Position numbers and translations under genes: made by a program. Positions 11,531-23,967 of a stretch of DNA of 64,000 bases are shown here, one piece after another. Positions within the stretch are counted from its first letter, which is position 1; each line of letters starts with the position of its first letter. The notes under the pieces are model-generated. The model worked only from the letters and a program-made list of their open reading frames with translations, was not told the DNA's origin and ran no database searches. The DNA comes from Chamaecrista fasciculata (Eukaryota; Streptophyta; Magnoliopsida; Fabales; Fabaceae), in contig QANZ01056481.1 in the NCBI GenBank assembly GCA_003254925.1, positions 31,023-95,022 on the forward strand. Reading direction: 5' to 3'.

Positions 11531-12505
11531 ATGTTAAATCTTCACCATCTATAACTTATATTTCACATACTTTAAGAGACCTATACTTCAACATATTCAC
11601 TAATTAAAGATATTATCGTTAATTGAAGATATAATATCATTAGTTAACTATATAATATTTTAACTGACATGTAAACAAGGCCAACAAGATAGCTAGCTAC
11701 GTGTGGGAGTAAATTGAGAAAAAGTGAATTCATGAGGGAGCAAAATGAAATTTTAGTCTACATACATACATATATATATATTGAGATTTTGTAAGATCAA
11801 TGTAAGTAGTAGGCATTGATTGAGTGCATTTGACATCCGTGGTTGAAAGGGAAGGGATAAGGCATATTTAAAGAAAAGCAAGAGGCTGGTGGGGGCATTC
11901 ATGTCCTTCACGTGCATTTTCAGAGCAAAATCAATCCATTGAATTAACAGACTCTCTTTTCTTCAAAACAGAAGCATTAATATTGAATAGGTGGTGAATT
12001 TAAGTCTTTGCCTCCATGCCCACCTCCAACATTGCTTATGTCACAATTTCCATCATAATTACTCAATGCATTGTTACAGTGCCACTTCCCTTTTCTTCTC
12101 TGATCTGTGTCACCAATTTCTAAATTTGTATTACTATTAACTCGTGTATATTTTGATCTAAATTGATTTCGGATAGGAAATAATTTATATGGAGTTCTTT
12201 ATATGCTTGCTATGAGGTTCCTTCGATCACAAGCTTCAATTACATTCTCTTTCTTCAATGATTGATTATGCAAAAATGTAACTTTACCCTACTATGTTTA
12301 GTCATGCAAAATAAATTTGTCACGTGTTCTATTTTCATTTGGGAACCTTATAATAAAAATATAAGGAATTGTATGTAAGTCTTGTCTTTTTGAAAAATAT
12401 ACTAGTTGATAACTCAATGGAAGTCCAATTCTTATGTGTTGATCTTTAGAAGATATATTTTAATCTTTTGCTCATGAAATGAGCCAAAGGAAGTAAAGTG
12501 TAGTG

Positions 12506-12553
12506 GTTCTACAATTTCTTTTTTCTTTTTATTAAATTTGTTCTACAATTTCT
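12506..12553 (-). mobile_element. Micro-retroposon: T-rich 20-nt insert between perfect 14-bp repeats
   Basis: GTTCTACAATTTCT is present at 12506-12519 and 12540-12553 with no mismatch, around a T-rich insert that ends ATTAAATTT. Confidence 0.6.
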
Positions 12554-12742
12554 ATAAATTAAGGTGTGTAAAATAAATTTTTAAAAATTGAGTTGTCAAT
12601 TTGTATGTCCTTTAGAGATCATAACTTACATATTTATTCATTCTCTTTATTGAAGATGGATGGGCGTATAATACTATCAATTTAGGTAACAAAGACAAAA
12701 ATTCCTAGCATATGGCAAAAACCTTATTCTGTTGTGCTTAAG

Positions 12743-12959
12743 GTTATCTTTTTTGAACTAAAAAAAAAAGCCTAGACCGGTCTAAATGTGAGGGTTTTAA
12801 CTGTTCGCTCTCTAGGTTCGAGCCCTGGAATAGACATTGTTGGGAGGGCTTCAACTGTTTGCTCCGGCCCGAATGGGATTAGTTTTAGTTTAGACTATTA
12901 CACGGATAGGTGAGCAAATCCATGGTTATACAACAAAAAAAAAAGTTATCTTTTTCGAA
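12743..12959 (+). mobile_element. tRNA-derived SINE with 15-bp target-site duplication
   Basis: A 187-base insert (12758-12944) ends in an A tail and is flanked by GTTATCTTTTTTGAA (12743-12757) and GTTATCTTTTTCGAA (12945-12959), which differ at one base. The head carries a Pol III B-box-like GGTTCGAGCCC at 12815-12825. An A box is not clear. The insert also starts next to an A run, so the 5' edge may be composite. These traits together are those of a plant tRNA-derived SINE. Confidence 0.7.
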
Positions 12960-13089
12960 AGTTTTAATGAGGATAGAAAAGAATGGTGAATCTTCAATGA
13001 AATGGAATGAAACAAAATGGAATTGAGTGGATATATTGTTTGAGAGTTCTTAATTAGGGAAGGAAGAGACACCTATCAATGTTGATAAT

Positions 13090-13137
13090 AAAGTTATCAT
13101 TAATAGCCTACCAAAAAAAAAAAGTTATCATTAATAG
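13090..13137 (+). mobile_element. Micro-retroposon: CCTACC-A(n) between perfect 17-bp repeats
   Basis: AAAGTTATCATTAATAG is found at 13090-13106 and 13121-13137 with no mismatch; the insert is only CCTACC plus eight As. Confidence 0.7.
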
Positions 13138-13910
13138 AATACAACGATTTTTTTTTTTAATATATCCTTTATAATTAGACTTGTTTAATGTAAAAATTAG
13201 ATAAAACTGTAGTCTTCTTAAAATTATAAGAAGAAAAATATAATTTTAATTATCAAGTCATTTTATTCTATCTAAATTTTGAATGGTTATGAAGGACTTT
13301 TGAGGCCCTCTCTTGCCATTTCACTCCCCTCTAAAAAAATTAATTCAAATTTATATATATATATTATTTAATTTCATCTTTCCAACTTCTTCATGATTCA
13401 AACAAAACTTTCGTATAAATTTGAGATAAAAAAATATTTAAGAAAATCAAAAGAGAGGAACAAAGAGGCAGCCCCTATGAACAAGGAATTTGGCTCCCCA
13501 CGTTATGTTAGTGACCACATTTCTTTATCAAGCATGAGCTAGTTTTGAGTTTTGTGAACCATTTGTGAGTAAACGACACCGACAAATGACAGCCGTTTTG
13601 ACTATTGTTGCGACCATGGGTCATAGTCATTATCTCCTTCATGCTCGATTGCCTTCTAATATAAATCCAAAATTGTAAAGTTTATTCTTCCCATTTAAAA
13701 AAAACTAGCAAATTATGAATTTTGTGGGCCTATTTAATTATATTTCCTAATTTTTTATTTAAAAATTAAAAGAAATTGTTTGATTTTGAGACAATTTTAA
13801 AATACATAATATTTTGTAAAAGTTCAAAACACACACAAAAGAAAAAAACAAGTTAAACGTATTTTGTACATCGAAAATAAATAAAATTATAGAGAGTTGA
13901 TTTTCATTAA

Positions 13911-14562
13911 TAATATTATGGCAAAAGACTGATCGATGTTCTTAATGTTTGAAGTCACTTTCAGTTATGTCCCTAACATTTGTCTTGTGTCAGTTATATC
14001 CCAACGTTTCACATTATTGTCAATTATACTCTAACTTCAATTTTTTCTGGGCCAAAGTCCTATTTTGATCTTTCAAGTTTGCTTAAAGTTCTGTTTTGGT
14101 CTCTGAGCTCAAAGTCCTTCATACACTGCGGCTCCGACGATTATGAAAACTCTTAATCCAAAGTTTTTTGACCTCTTGAGTTCAATGACGACCTGCATTT
14201 TACGAACAAATGATTGGAAATATGATTTTCGGCGATTGTGTAATTTTTCGGCGACTTGCCAGTCATTTTTCGCAAAATGGAGGCAGCCATTAAACTCAGA
14301 AGGTCAAAAAACTTTGGATTAGGAGTTTTCGTAGTCGTCGGGGTCGCCGTGTATGAAGGACTTTGAGTCGAGGGACTAAAACGGAACTTTGAGCAAACTT
14401 GAGAGACCATAATAGGACTTTGACCCAAAAAAATTGAGGTTAGAGTATAATTGAAAAAATATGAAATGTTGTGGGCATAACTGACACAAAATAAACATTG
14501 GAAATATAACTGAAACTGACCCCAACGTTAGGGGCACCAAGAGGTCTTTTGCCTAATATTAT
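13911..14562. mobile_element. MULE-like palindromic element with perfect 9-bp TSD
   Basis: The element spans 13920-14553 (634 bases). Both ends carry GGCAAAAGAC in inverted orientation, and the arms are long imperfect inverted repeats (for example CCAAAGTTTTTTGACC near 14158 against GGTCAAAAAACTTTGG near 14303). TAATATTAT flanks both sides (13911-13919 and 14554-14562) without mismatch. A 9-bp duplication is the hallmark of the Mutator superfamily. It has no transposase and is non-autonomous. Confidence 0.85.
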
Positions 14563-17500
14563 TATAAAATTAATGTAAGGTCATTTACAATTTGTTTTTA
14601 AAATAAATTTTCAAGTATTTTTTATTTTTAAAAAATTTAAAACACATTTTGTAAGTTTTTTTAGCTTTCAAAATATATTTTTATAATTAAATTTACAAAT
14701 TATTTTTAAATACACAAAAAACTCAAACAGGCCCTATAAACAGGGCGTTCTGGATTATAGGGATCCAAATTGGAAAATATTTTTGGCCTTCTGAAAATAT
14801 GTGAAAATAGTTGTGGGCATGAAATCAAAGTATTTTAAGTATTAAAATTATAAAAAAAAAAATAGTAATAATAATTTGTTGGAAGGGCAAGCATAGCCTC
14901 CTTAAACAGCGAAAAGTATATTCTTCTTCACAAAGCAGGTTCTTTGTTTTTTGATTTTTTCTAATAATGTATCCAAATTTAATGTCTTGCACTTGTCAGT
15001 TTCAAAGTCTTGTGCTTTTCATTTCTTAAAATCTGACCAGTCTTTGAATACACCATCCCTCAATTCTATAAGGTATGAAATTGAGATTAATTAAAAAAGA
15101 AAGGTAAAAAACGCTCAAAGAAGAAAAGTTGGTACATAATCAATACAATCTAGAAGTTGGTTTCAAATTTTTATGTTGCGGTCCACGTGCCATTAAATTA
15201 AATCAATAAAAAATCATTTTAAAGATTTGATTTGTGCCTTTTAAAATTTAATATTATTTATTTTATATTAATATACTAATAAATAAAATATGGGTCCTTC
15301 TAACATGTGCGCACATGTTAAGGTTTCTTTTGATTGGTCAAGTGAGTTTTCAAAACATTAAAAATTATCTTTTAAATGAATTTTCATAGATTTTAAGATA
15401 TGAGAAGCTCTACTAACCAATGAGAATAAACCTTAAAATGTGCCCTAAGGGCACATGTTAGATAAATTTATAAAATATAAATTATTCTTATAACTCAATA
15501 GAAAAATTCTCAATTTAATAAAAAATAATTTTTATAAATAATTAAAAGGTAAATTGGAGTTTGTTAATATATAATTATTTTCCAAACTTAATATTACAAT
15601 AAAGTTTTTAAATTTTAAGTTCAACACACTTGTGACTATGATATGTTTTGTCTTATACAAATAAAGTTAATTTTATATAATATAGCAAAATATATATTCA
15701 TTTGTAATTTAATATGTTGTGTACTATATTAATATTTTCAGTTAGTATCTAATAAATTTAAATATTTTTGAATTTATAAATGTCTTCCAATATTTAATAT
15801 CATATATTTGAGAAGTGATATAATGATTTTTTTTTGGCCAAAAAGAGTGATCTATGAAGCATAGAAATTGACACGGACACGTTAAATTTTCAAAGTTACA
15901 CGACACGACACGACATATATTTATATATATATAAATAATTAAAAATCTATAAATTTTAATGAAAACTTTGAAAGTTATAATATCTATTCATAATATATGT
16001 CATATATATCATTATTTTATATTAGTTTTCTTGTTAAAATCATAAAAAAATAATTTTATATCTTAATATTTATAAATATGTATTGTATGAGTGTCTGACA
16101 CATACACGTGACACGCACTTAAAATAATTGTCCATGCTTTTATTGGGAGTGATATAATGAATGGTACAATGAGAATATGCTGTATAAAAAAGAATCAAAG
16201 AAGAATATCAACCATTTAGTTCGATTTGTGTGATGTGGAATTCAAGACATAAACGAGAATAGAAGATGGAGATGGAGGCGAGCTTGTGAGTTTATAGATA
16301 AACTCATGATTTTTTTCTCATACACAATTGTTATTAGGATGTGAGCTTAACGAATCAATTTGTTTAGATTTGCTTTTAAACAAACATATTTTAAGCTCTC
16401 TAAATTTTACCTATTTCATGATTGGACCAGACTAATCTACACGTTTTTGACCCGTTTTGTGTGTACGATCTTTCCGCTTAGCAATTTCTTTTGTTGCTTA
16501 TTTATTTAAATTCACAAACAAGTACATTTATTAAATATCTTGAATGTCAGAAATCAAACTTGCTCAAGCTATACTTTCTTTTCTTACCATAACACAGGAC
16601 ATGCCTCTTTATATTTGAAAAATAAAGAAGTTAAACAATGTCAACGAACTTTTTTGGTCAAACATTCAAAGTGGTATCAAAATAAAATATATAAGATCAA
16701 TTTAAACATTTTAAAAGATAAAGAACCAAAATAAATTTTAAAGCAAATATTTTAAGCATTTGACCCAACTCTAATTATTGAAAAGTTAACATAAGCTTTT
16801 ATTCCAATGTTGTCTGCTATTTTGAAAAATGAAAATTATAAATTTGAATTTATTTTCAATTTTGAAAAAATTGGTTCATAATTATACTAAATTAGTATAT
16901 GGTAATACTTAAAGTAGATACAATGATTTTTATCTCATAATGCACAAATTATTAGTTATTTTTATTAGAAGAAAAGTCTATTAATTTCGATTAAAAAAGT
17001 ACTATAATTCAAAAGAGTGTAAAACCGTGATATTTTAAAAATATTTAACTCAAGATGAGTAATGTGGCATTAATTAAACAGGCAGAAATTCACATAAATG
17101 GTATGGAGCTTTTCAAATCATCTTGAAACGAACGTCCTTTTCACTTTATGTAGGGGGCAAGGTTAGTCAATGAATTTAAATAATGATTCAAGTTCAACGT
17201 GTTTGGGAGATGGGAAATTTGCTTTTTTATAGTAACATCAAGTCATATTTGTAAGCTGCTAGATTAGATATTATTATAGCGAGAGCATCGGAGCATGAGT
17301 GGAAGTTTCCAAGGTCAAAGGTCAAAAGCTTAAAGCTTGAATCAAGGAATGAGAATGGCCATCATAGTAAAAATTAAAACAATGATGTTTGGAGATGAAG
17401 GGACGCCAAAATTCTACCATTGGGGTCAATTGTAGACGTAAGGATTAGAAGATGAAGAGAGCATATATTGAAACCTGTTGTATATTATATAAACTTAAAA

Positions 17501-17745
17501 ATAAGATTTGCATCTTCCAAGATACATCAACACCAATTATATAGAACAAGAGAAAAATCATGACAGACAGGCATTGTTTACACAGGAATGCCCTCCAACG
17601 AACATTTAACAGTGAGGGTTGGCACTATTCTACATATTATTTTCTTCCAGCTACCCGTTTCCATGGTGAGGGAGACGGAGATCCCAGCACAATACCAGCA
17701 GCAGATTAACTCGGCATCGCGACACGAAGGGTGGATTCTCGCTAA
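14563..17745. other. Intergenic, AT-rich, no gene seen
   Basis: Long AT-rich stretch upstream of the 3' end of the MUB gene. The only structure I can support is the small inverted-repeat element at 15299-15462. A region near 15870-15930 has repeated ACACGACACGAC motifs. The ORFs present are short and of low-complexity composition. Confidence 0.5.
15299..15462. mobile_element. MITE-like inverted-repeat element
   Basis: The left end TCTAACATGTGC and the right end GCACATGTTAGA are exact inverted copies, and the similarity continues inward (AAGGTTTCTTTTGATTGG against an inverted AAGGTTTATTCTCATTGG). Length is 164 bases with no coding capacity. No convincing target duplication was found. Confidence 0.55.
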
Positions 17746-20625
17746 TCATAATATTGAGCATGGACAAATTTGTTTCTTGGGGGTCTCATCAACCTTTTTC
17801 TCTGAACAAACCAATAAAACAGAAGCTAAGCATGACATCACAATTCACAAAATCCCCAGTTTTGCATAGCAATAAAGAGTATATATGCATTGGCTTCTGA
17901 AACAAACTTGTCAAAGGTCAGATTTCAAACAGAACACTGAAATGTATGTACCTGTTTTCGCTTTTGTCAAAGAAGGTTGAACAACAACATGCATGGTGAT
18001 AACCGCTCTTGGTAGATCACCAAAAGGTACTCTACACTGGCCAACGGTCTTGTTGTTTTCCAAAATCTTCCCAGCATTTATCAACTTTATATCATTTGCT
18101 GCCTTTGGCACAATTTTCTTATCTACGGACAGAATGACAGGAACAACTTAAAGGTGGTTAGAGAAACATAGTGAATACAGTTAGATGGAGATGAAGCAGC
18201 AGATCACACCAAGAAAGGAATTTTCACAACAATAATAATACTAAACATGATCTAAAGAGGGTAACTATGCCATATCCAGAGTAATATTTGATACCATATC
18301 AAATAATCCATTAATGAAAATAGGATAGACAATGCAGTCCAGCAATTACTATAAAGTGCAGAACATCTATACATGCATTAAAAATTAGCCTTGAATTTTC
18401 TTGCTGATGAAGAAACACCAGAAAGCAAAATACTGTCTAGGTGTTTTTCTGTGCTTGTTCGGTGGGCGAATAAAAACCAAAAAGCAACATACTATCTATG
18501 TGTTCTTTCATGCACCTCATATCTGTGTCCGCCTTGTGTGGGCAGGCAAGAGAGTGAGTGAGAGGGTAGCAAGACTTTGTCCAAATCACAGTCACTGCCA
18601 GCAACGTGACACCATGACTAAAATCATGATTCCAGAATTTGGAATTGCTGGGAAAGTAACTACCCGAAAAATTGAAAATATTTAGTCAGTTGAAATAAGA
18701 GTCATTCGCGCGGTTAAACCTGATGCAGCGAGGATCAGTCAGAAATCTAAGATAACCTAATTTTGGGTAAAATTTTAAGCTATTAGCTATCTGGTTACAG
18801 TTTCCTATCCCACCATTCTACTATGCAAATCTTACGCTCCAATAGAATAAAAAAGTTTGCCTAGGTGACACTATATGGACCACATGTAGTTAGTTACTGT
18901 AATGATACATTAATAACCAAAGGTAATGACTTGTGACATAAAAAATAACACAACCATTTCATAGATTTGGCCAAACTATGGAACATCAATTTGCTCAAAG
19001 CAGCTGCCCCTTCCACACAACAACCTTTTTATAGGCTAAATATCACAGGCATAAGATCTCACCCTACTGTAGAATCTTACATATTGATTTCTGTGAGATC
19101 AAAACTTTTCCTTGTTTATATATTGTTCTTTATGGGAGTAGATAATCAAGAAGTCAAGGAAGATAATATAGTCAGTTCTCTGCAACTTCTAACCATAACT
19201 TCATTATCATCTCTCTCTCTCTCTGCTTGAAGAAATACAAAGAGTCTTGAATGTAAGATTTCTGAGAACAAAAGTATTTATGAATACACTGAAATTTATA
19301 AGAGATTTCCTTGTCTATGTATCATTCCATTCGATCTTTTAGGTCCATACTTCGCCTCGACGGTTATGCCACATACGTTAATCTTGAATGTCTAAAAATA
19401 TTAATATTTTGGTTCTTGGGCTGAAATTGAAGGAAAGAAAACCAAACAGAGCAGTGGACAATAGTCAGCTGCTTAAATTTATATATCAAACATAATCAAA
19501 TCAGATAGCTTTCGAAGAACATAAACATTACTTTTAGACTGATTTATTCTAAGCCCAAATTACAAGATTGTATACTCCATCAGCAATAGATATGGATGCA
19601 ACCTTCACAATCAGAATGTGTTTCAAATAATAGGTTATGGTAAAGATGGCTGTCAACAGGGTGGGAAAAGGAGGAGCGCAATCTAATTAGGTTATCCATG
19701 CATCTTATATAATTTTGGGCTTTTATGCAACTGATTGAGACTAGAACACCCTCACTACTCTCACCCACCAAAAGAATTCAAGACGTAATATAATGTTTTA
19801 AGTGTTGAGAGGTACAATTATGACTAGCAATTTTGCTTGTTTGATTCCCACAATTCAAATTCACAAGCCTAGCAAAGAGTAATGAAATATATGAGAATTG
19901 AGAAAACATTAAATTGAGGATTTTTCAAGAAATACCCACAAAGATGTTTAAAATCAATAACAATCATTAGGGTTGTTCCTGAAATGGAACTAGAAAAAGA
20001 GAGCGCTTCCCGAGCAAGAGAACTACATAACACAATTGATACAATTTATCATTCATAAACTTTCCAAATTCGCAAGAAATTGATTTAATGCTGCAAACTA
20101 GTTCAACCTATTATGCAAAGAGAGATGCAAAACAAAAATATCCATCCACCAGTTTTCCTAGCTTTGCATAGAGAATAGATACTTTTACTCAAAATGGATC
20201 TGAGCAAACTGTATAACGTATTTACCAAAAAGGTGTTCAATAAATGAAGTCCATGCCTTTAGGAAACAATAAGAATTTATATAAAATAAAATCCTCAGTG
20301 CTAGGCCACTAGCTTTGTTTAAGCCAGAGAACTATAACTTTTATTGTCTCAGCCAACATGTCAAATCTATATCATCAAGTACCATGATACATAAAATTCA
20401 ATAACTTGACACAGCAATGGTTGAAGAATAAAACTCATAACCCAAATTATACATATATAATATATAACGCAGGAACATAATGTGTAACTCCTAACCTTTT
20501 GGCCATTCAGCAACAATTCTCTCCTTAAGCATGGCTACAGTAGAAGCCGGCGAATAGCGGAAGGGCCCAATATCGGATCCATCGTATAGACGGAACTTGA
20601 GCTCGACTAGGTCTTCCTCTGGCAT
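17746..20625 (-). CDS. MUB: Membrane-anchored ubiquitin-fold protein (MUB)
   Basis: Three exons, 20625-20496, 18122-17952 and 17801-17746, join in frame (GT-AG introns of about 2.4 kb and 150 bases) to a 118-residue protein, the usual MUB size. MUBs are ubiquitin-like proteins held at the plasma membrane by a C-terminal lipid; family work shows that they dock the E2 enzymes of the UBC8 group there. The ubiquitin fold is recognisable: VELKFRLYDGSDIGP at the start, STVAMLKERIVAEWPK for helix 1, DIKLINAGKILENNKTV, then VITMHVVVQP. The tail ends I-C-P-C-S-I-L: the last four residues form a CaaX box ending in leucine, which favours geranylgeranylation, and the extra cysteine two before it could be S-acylated. 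The last exon, only 56 bases, was found by splice phase and the conserved tail. A 5'-untranslated intron is possible but not resolved. Confidence 0.93.
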
Positions 20626-23279
20626 CTGAAATCTTCCAACGATTTAACTACTGTACAAGATGGTACCACCAAAATTTCACCAGAACCTCACGTCTCAATC
20701 TTCCACGACAATCTGCATAAGCCTGCAATAATTCCAATCAAGACAAGCCACCAGTACACCACCACGTAAATGCAGGAAAAAAAGAAATTTAATACTCAAA
20801 TTCGAATTATATATAAGAAAAAAAAAAAGAGGCTAACGCCCGACCAACGACAACTAAACGGCTCAGCTGAGTTTTCAGTTGAGTGTTTCCGAAACCAACA
20901 AAGCGTAATAAAGCCCTTGATTTTCTCAGCCACCAAACAGACTGTGATTCACGAAAGAAACATAACGCTGCTTTTATCATTCGAAACGGAAGGTGTCAGC
21001 TCAAAGTTTCAAACCGTTCAAAATCGACTAACTATATTGAACTAATCATTCACTAAAATTCGCAACCGAAAATCCCAAAGAAAAATCGCCCGAAAAACGT
21101 TACAGAAATGACATTGAAAATTGAAAAAAAAAAAAAAAAAAGAGAANAGTTCAATGTTTACAGTTGATGTGAAAACTGTGGAAATTTGATTGATAGACGA
21201 TTCGTAAGTATTTCGGTCTAAAGATTTATCTTAACTTTAATAAACTTCAAAAACTCAATTCATTTGAACTTTTATTTATGGAGAAAAGAATGTATTTATT
21301 TTTATTATTATTATTATTAAATTATTAAATATTATGTGGTCTCTTTGTTTTTGTCAGGGAAGGAAATTTCCAAATTTAATTTTTTGAGAAATATCTATTT
21401 CTGTAAGAATATATTTTTAATCATTAAAAAAAAATATGAAGTTGGAAGCTTTGTATCAGTGCGTGAAAATGTGAAATAATGGTAAGAAGTTTTGGATGCT
21501 CCCGCAGCACTGAGAGTACTTTCCCTATTTTCCAGTCAGATGACGCTTTTATGGTGTTTTATGAACATGTGCGCAAAAAATCTCTCCACCAATCACAATT
21601 CATTTTTGTTGGAAATTTGCTGAGGTGTCGAGAAACTATTGGGTGATATAAAGTAAGAGTGTGGGGTTGCGAGGAGAAAATGATATCTTGTTATCTAGTA
21701 CAGTTTTGGTCTTAACTCTTAAGTTTGACAGAAAATTTCGGGATTCCATCCTCTACATTTCAATCCTATCTATCTATTTTCTTTATAAAGTTAGATAAAG
21801 AAAAAGAAAGAGAGAAAAAAAATATATGAATTTTATGAAATAATGAAATAATAAACATATAAAAATCACTTTTTTAATTAAGAGAGAAACGAGAATATTA
21901 ACAGAATGACAAAAATATTATTTTTTTCTCAAAATTTTACATTAATTATTAATTTTGTCTTTAATGTCTTTTGTAGTCAATTTTATCTCTAATATTTTAT
22001 ATTTAGATCAATTTTATATTTTTATTTTATTTTAATTAAATATTAATAACATAATCTACGTGGCTAATATTATATAATATAAAATTAATAGAAAAAAAAA
22101 TTCAAATTTTAATTCAAATTGAAAAATGAAATGTAATATGTCGTTAATTTATTAAAAAGAATTAATTAAAAAATAAAATTAATTAAAATAAAAATATATT
22201 AAAGATAAAATTAATTTCTAAAAAAAATTAAAAATAAAATTAACAATCGATATAAAATTTAAAGACAAAATTGATGTTTTTACTTCATTTAAAAGAAGGC
22301 ATGTGGACGCGAGAGAATGTATTAGTGGATACTGGATAATTTGATAAAGTTTTAATAGAATAATAATTATATCAGCTACCCTTTTATTTAGATTCATGTG
22401 TTTTTAATTCCATTTTGTAAACTATTTTCAATTTCAAGGGTAAACAATTCGATTAAGATATTTGTCAAATTAAAATCATCCAAATCCCTAGTTAGTTAAT
22501 TACTACTAAATTTTAAAGTTTTATCACCGGAAAGATTTAATTAAAATTCCAAACCTTATTCCTATCACATTAATTTCATCAATGACATTATAATAATCAA
22601 ATAACAAAATATTTAATTTAACCACTTCACTTCACTTAATTAATTCCTTTTGATATTCATCTCATGCGACTCTAATTAAAACTCCAATTACGCCTGATTT
22701 TCTGTGAAAAAGATATGCGACGTGCTATTAAAAGGCTATAAATTTAGCCATGATGCCATGCACTTATTTCTTGGAAAAAAAATTAAATGCGGCCAATTAA
22801 TGCATTTATTAGCTATAAAAAGAAAACATTCTATTGATTATTAAGAGACTAGACAATATAATGTTGTCCAACATTTAATGAATTTAGTTAAAAGCCCATG
22901 TATATCTGTGCGCTTCTTTCATTTTTCGTATCGGTTTATTGTTTGAACAACTATAACATTCTAACTAATCCTAATTTCCTAACAAGAAAACACGATTATG
23001 CCAATACCGAATTATATTAATTAGGACAATAATGGAGTCGGTGAATGTTGTGACTTGTGACAACTCAACCCCATGTCATGCATTATGGCATCAACATGAC
23101 CTGTTTTTTTCCTTTTTAATTTTACTTTTTTCATTTTTAGATTATATTTTTCAAAGAAAAATTATTTTTTTTCATTTTTATGAAGATACTATCTTTATTA
23201 ATATTCTGGGATGAGATAGGTTGGAGTTTGGAGGTCTAAAGCAAAATGAGAGAAACAAAGAAATAAGATCAAAGTGAAT

Positions 23280-23455
23280 GACATTTTCTTTAGCAACAAT
23301 TTCACAAATTGCGATTTCATTTTCTTTAGCAACGGTTTCACAAACTGTTGTTGTTATCTTTAGCAACGGTTTAACTGCTGCTATTTTCTTTGGCAACGAT
23401 TTCACAAATTGCTGCTATTGTCATTAATATCGGTTTCACAAACTCTTGTTTCAGT
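23280..23455. repeat. Imperfect tandem repeat (minisatellite-like)
   Basis: Four to five diverged copies of a roughly 40-45 base unit containing TTTAGCAACGGTTTCACAAA follow each other. Nothing coding is apparent. Confidence 0.6.
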
Positions 23456-23461
23456 AACAAA

Positions 23462-23506
23462 TTTACTCAAGCTTTTTTTTTTTTGGCCGAAACTTCACTC
23501 GAGCTT
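23462..23506 (-). mobile_element. Micro-retroposon with imperfect 13-bp repeats
   Basis: TTTACTCAAGCTT (23462-23474) and TTCACTCGAGCTT (23494-23506) flank a T run followed by GGCCGAAAC. On the minus strand the insert reads GTTTCGGCC plus A tail, similar to the GGCC-A(n) inserts elsewhere. Confidence 0.5.
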
Positions 23507-23967
23507 TACTAATTAATGTAAAACAAAAGTATAAAATACCTTATCAAGTACAATTTATCATACAAATAATGTTGTGAATCAACTGGGCCCTACTACCACA
23601 TACAAATCCATAAACTAAAAATACATAACACCCGCTAATATACATATAATTAGCATCCACAGGGGAAAGGTCTAGATCGTTTAGAGACATGCAAGCTTGG
23701 CTTAATTATGAGTATTTTTCCGAAGTAACTTGCAACATACAGCTAAACCCTAAGGCAATTGTATCAGTTGACTTCAACAACGACCTAAAGAGGCTCCTAA
23801 AATGAAATTGTTTTAGCCCCTATAAAATTAACAGGTATTGATAATAAAAAAGGTTAGAAAACATTTACTATGTGCAGATCTGTTCATAGCAAGGATCAGA
23901 TTCCTAAAAGCATGATGGACTTGGCAGACTTTTCTTCTTCCCCCATTGTAGCGCTAGGATCGGGAAT

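Larger units (their letters stand above)
10869..13919. other. Intergenic, 5' side of the Ole e 1-like gene, TE debris
   Basis: The first few hundred bases hold the promoter of the minus-strand Ole e 1-like gene, with TATA-rich stretches at 11170-11185 and 11290-11300. The rest is AT-rich non-coding DNA with a SINE (12743-12959) and three micro-insertions (11481-11530, 12506-12553, 13090-13137), listed separately. No gene is seen. Confidence 0.5.
20626..23967. other. Intergenic between MUB and the CID-domain gene
   Basis: The MUB 5' region lies from 20626 to about 21100. A run of As ends at a single N at 21147, probably an assembly uncertainty. Beyond it is AT-rich DNA without a credible gene, a direct-repeat tract at 23280-23455 and a micro-insertion at 23462-23506. 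The 3' untranslated region of the CID gene occupies about the last 100-250 bases. Confidence 0.5.

Noticed and set aside
12781..12830. Functional tRNA gene
   Set aside because: Only a B-box-like motif; no cloverleaf or anticodon stem could be drawn, and the A tail and duplications mark a SINE.
20770..21045. 91-residue plus-strand ORF upstream of MUB
   Set aside because: Lysine-rich start in an A run and no recognisable domain; probably MUB promoter or leader DNA.
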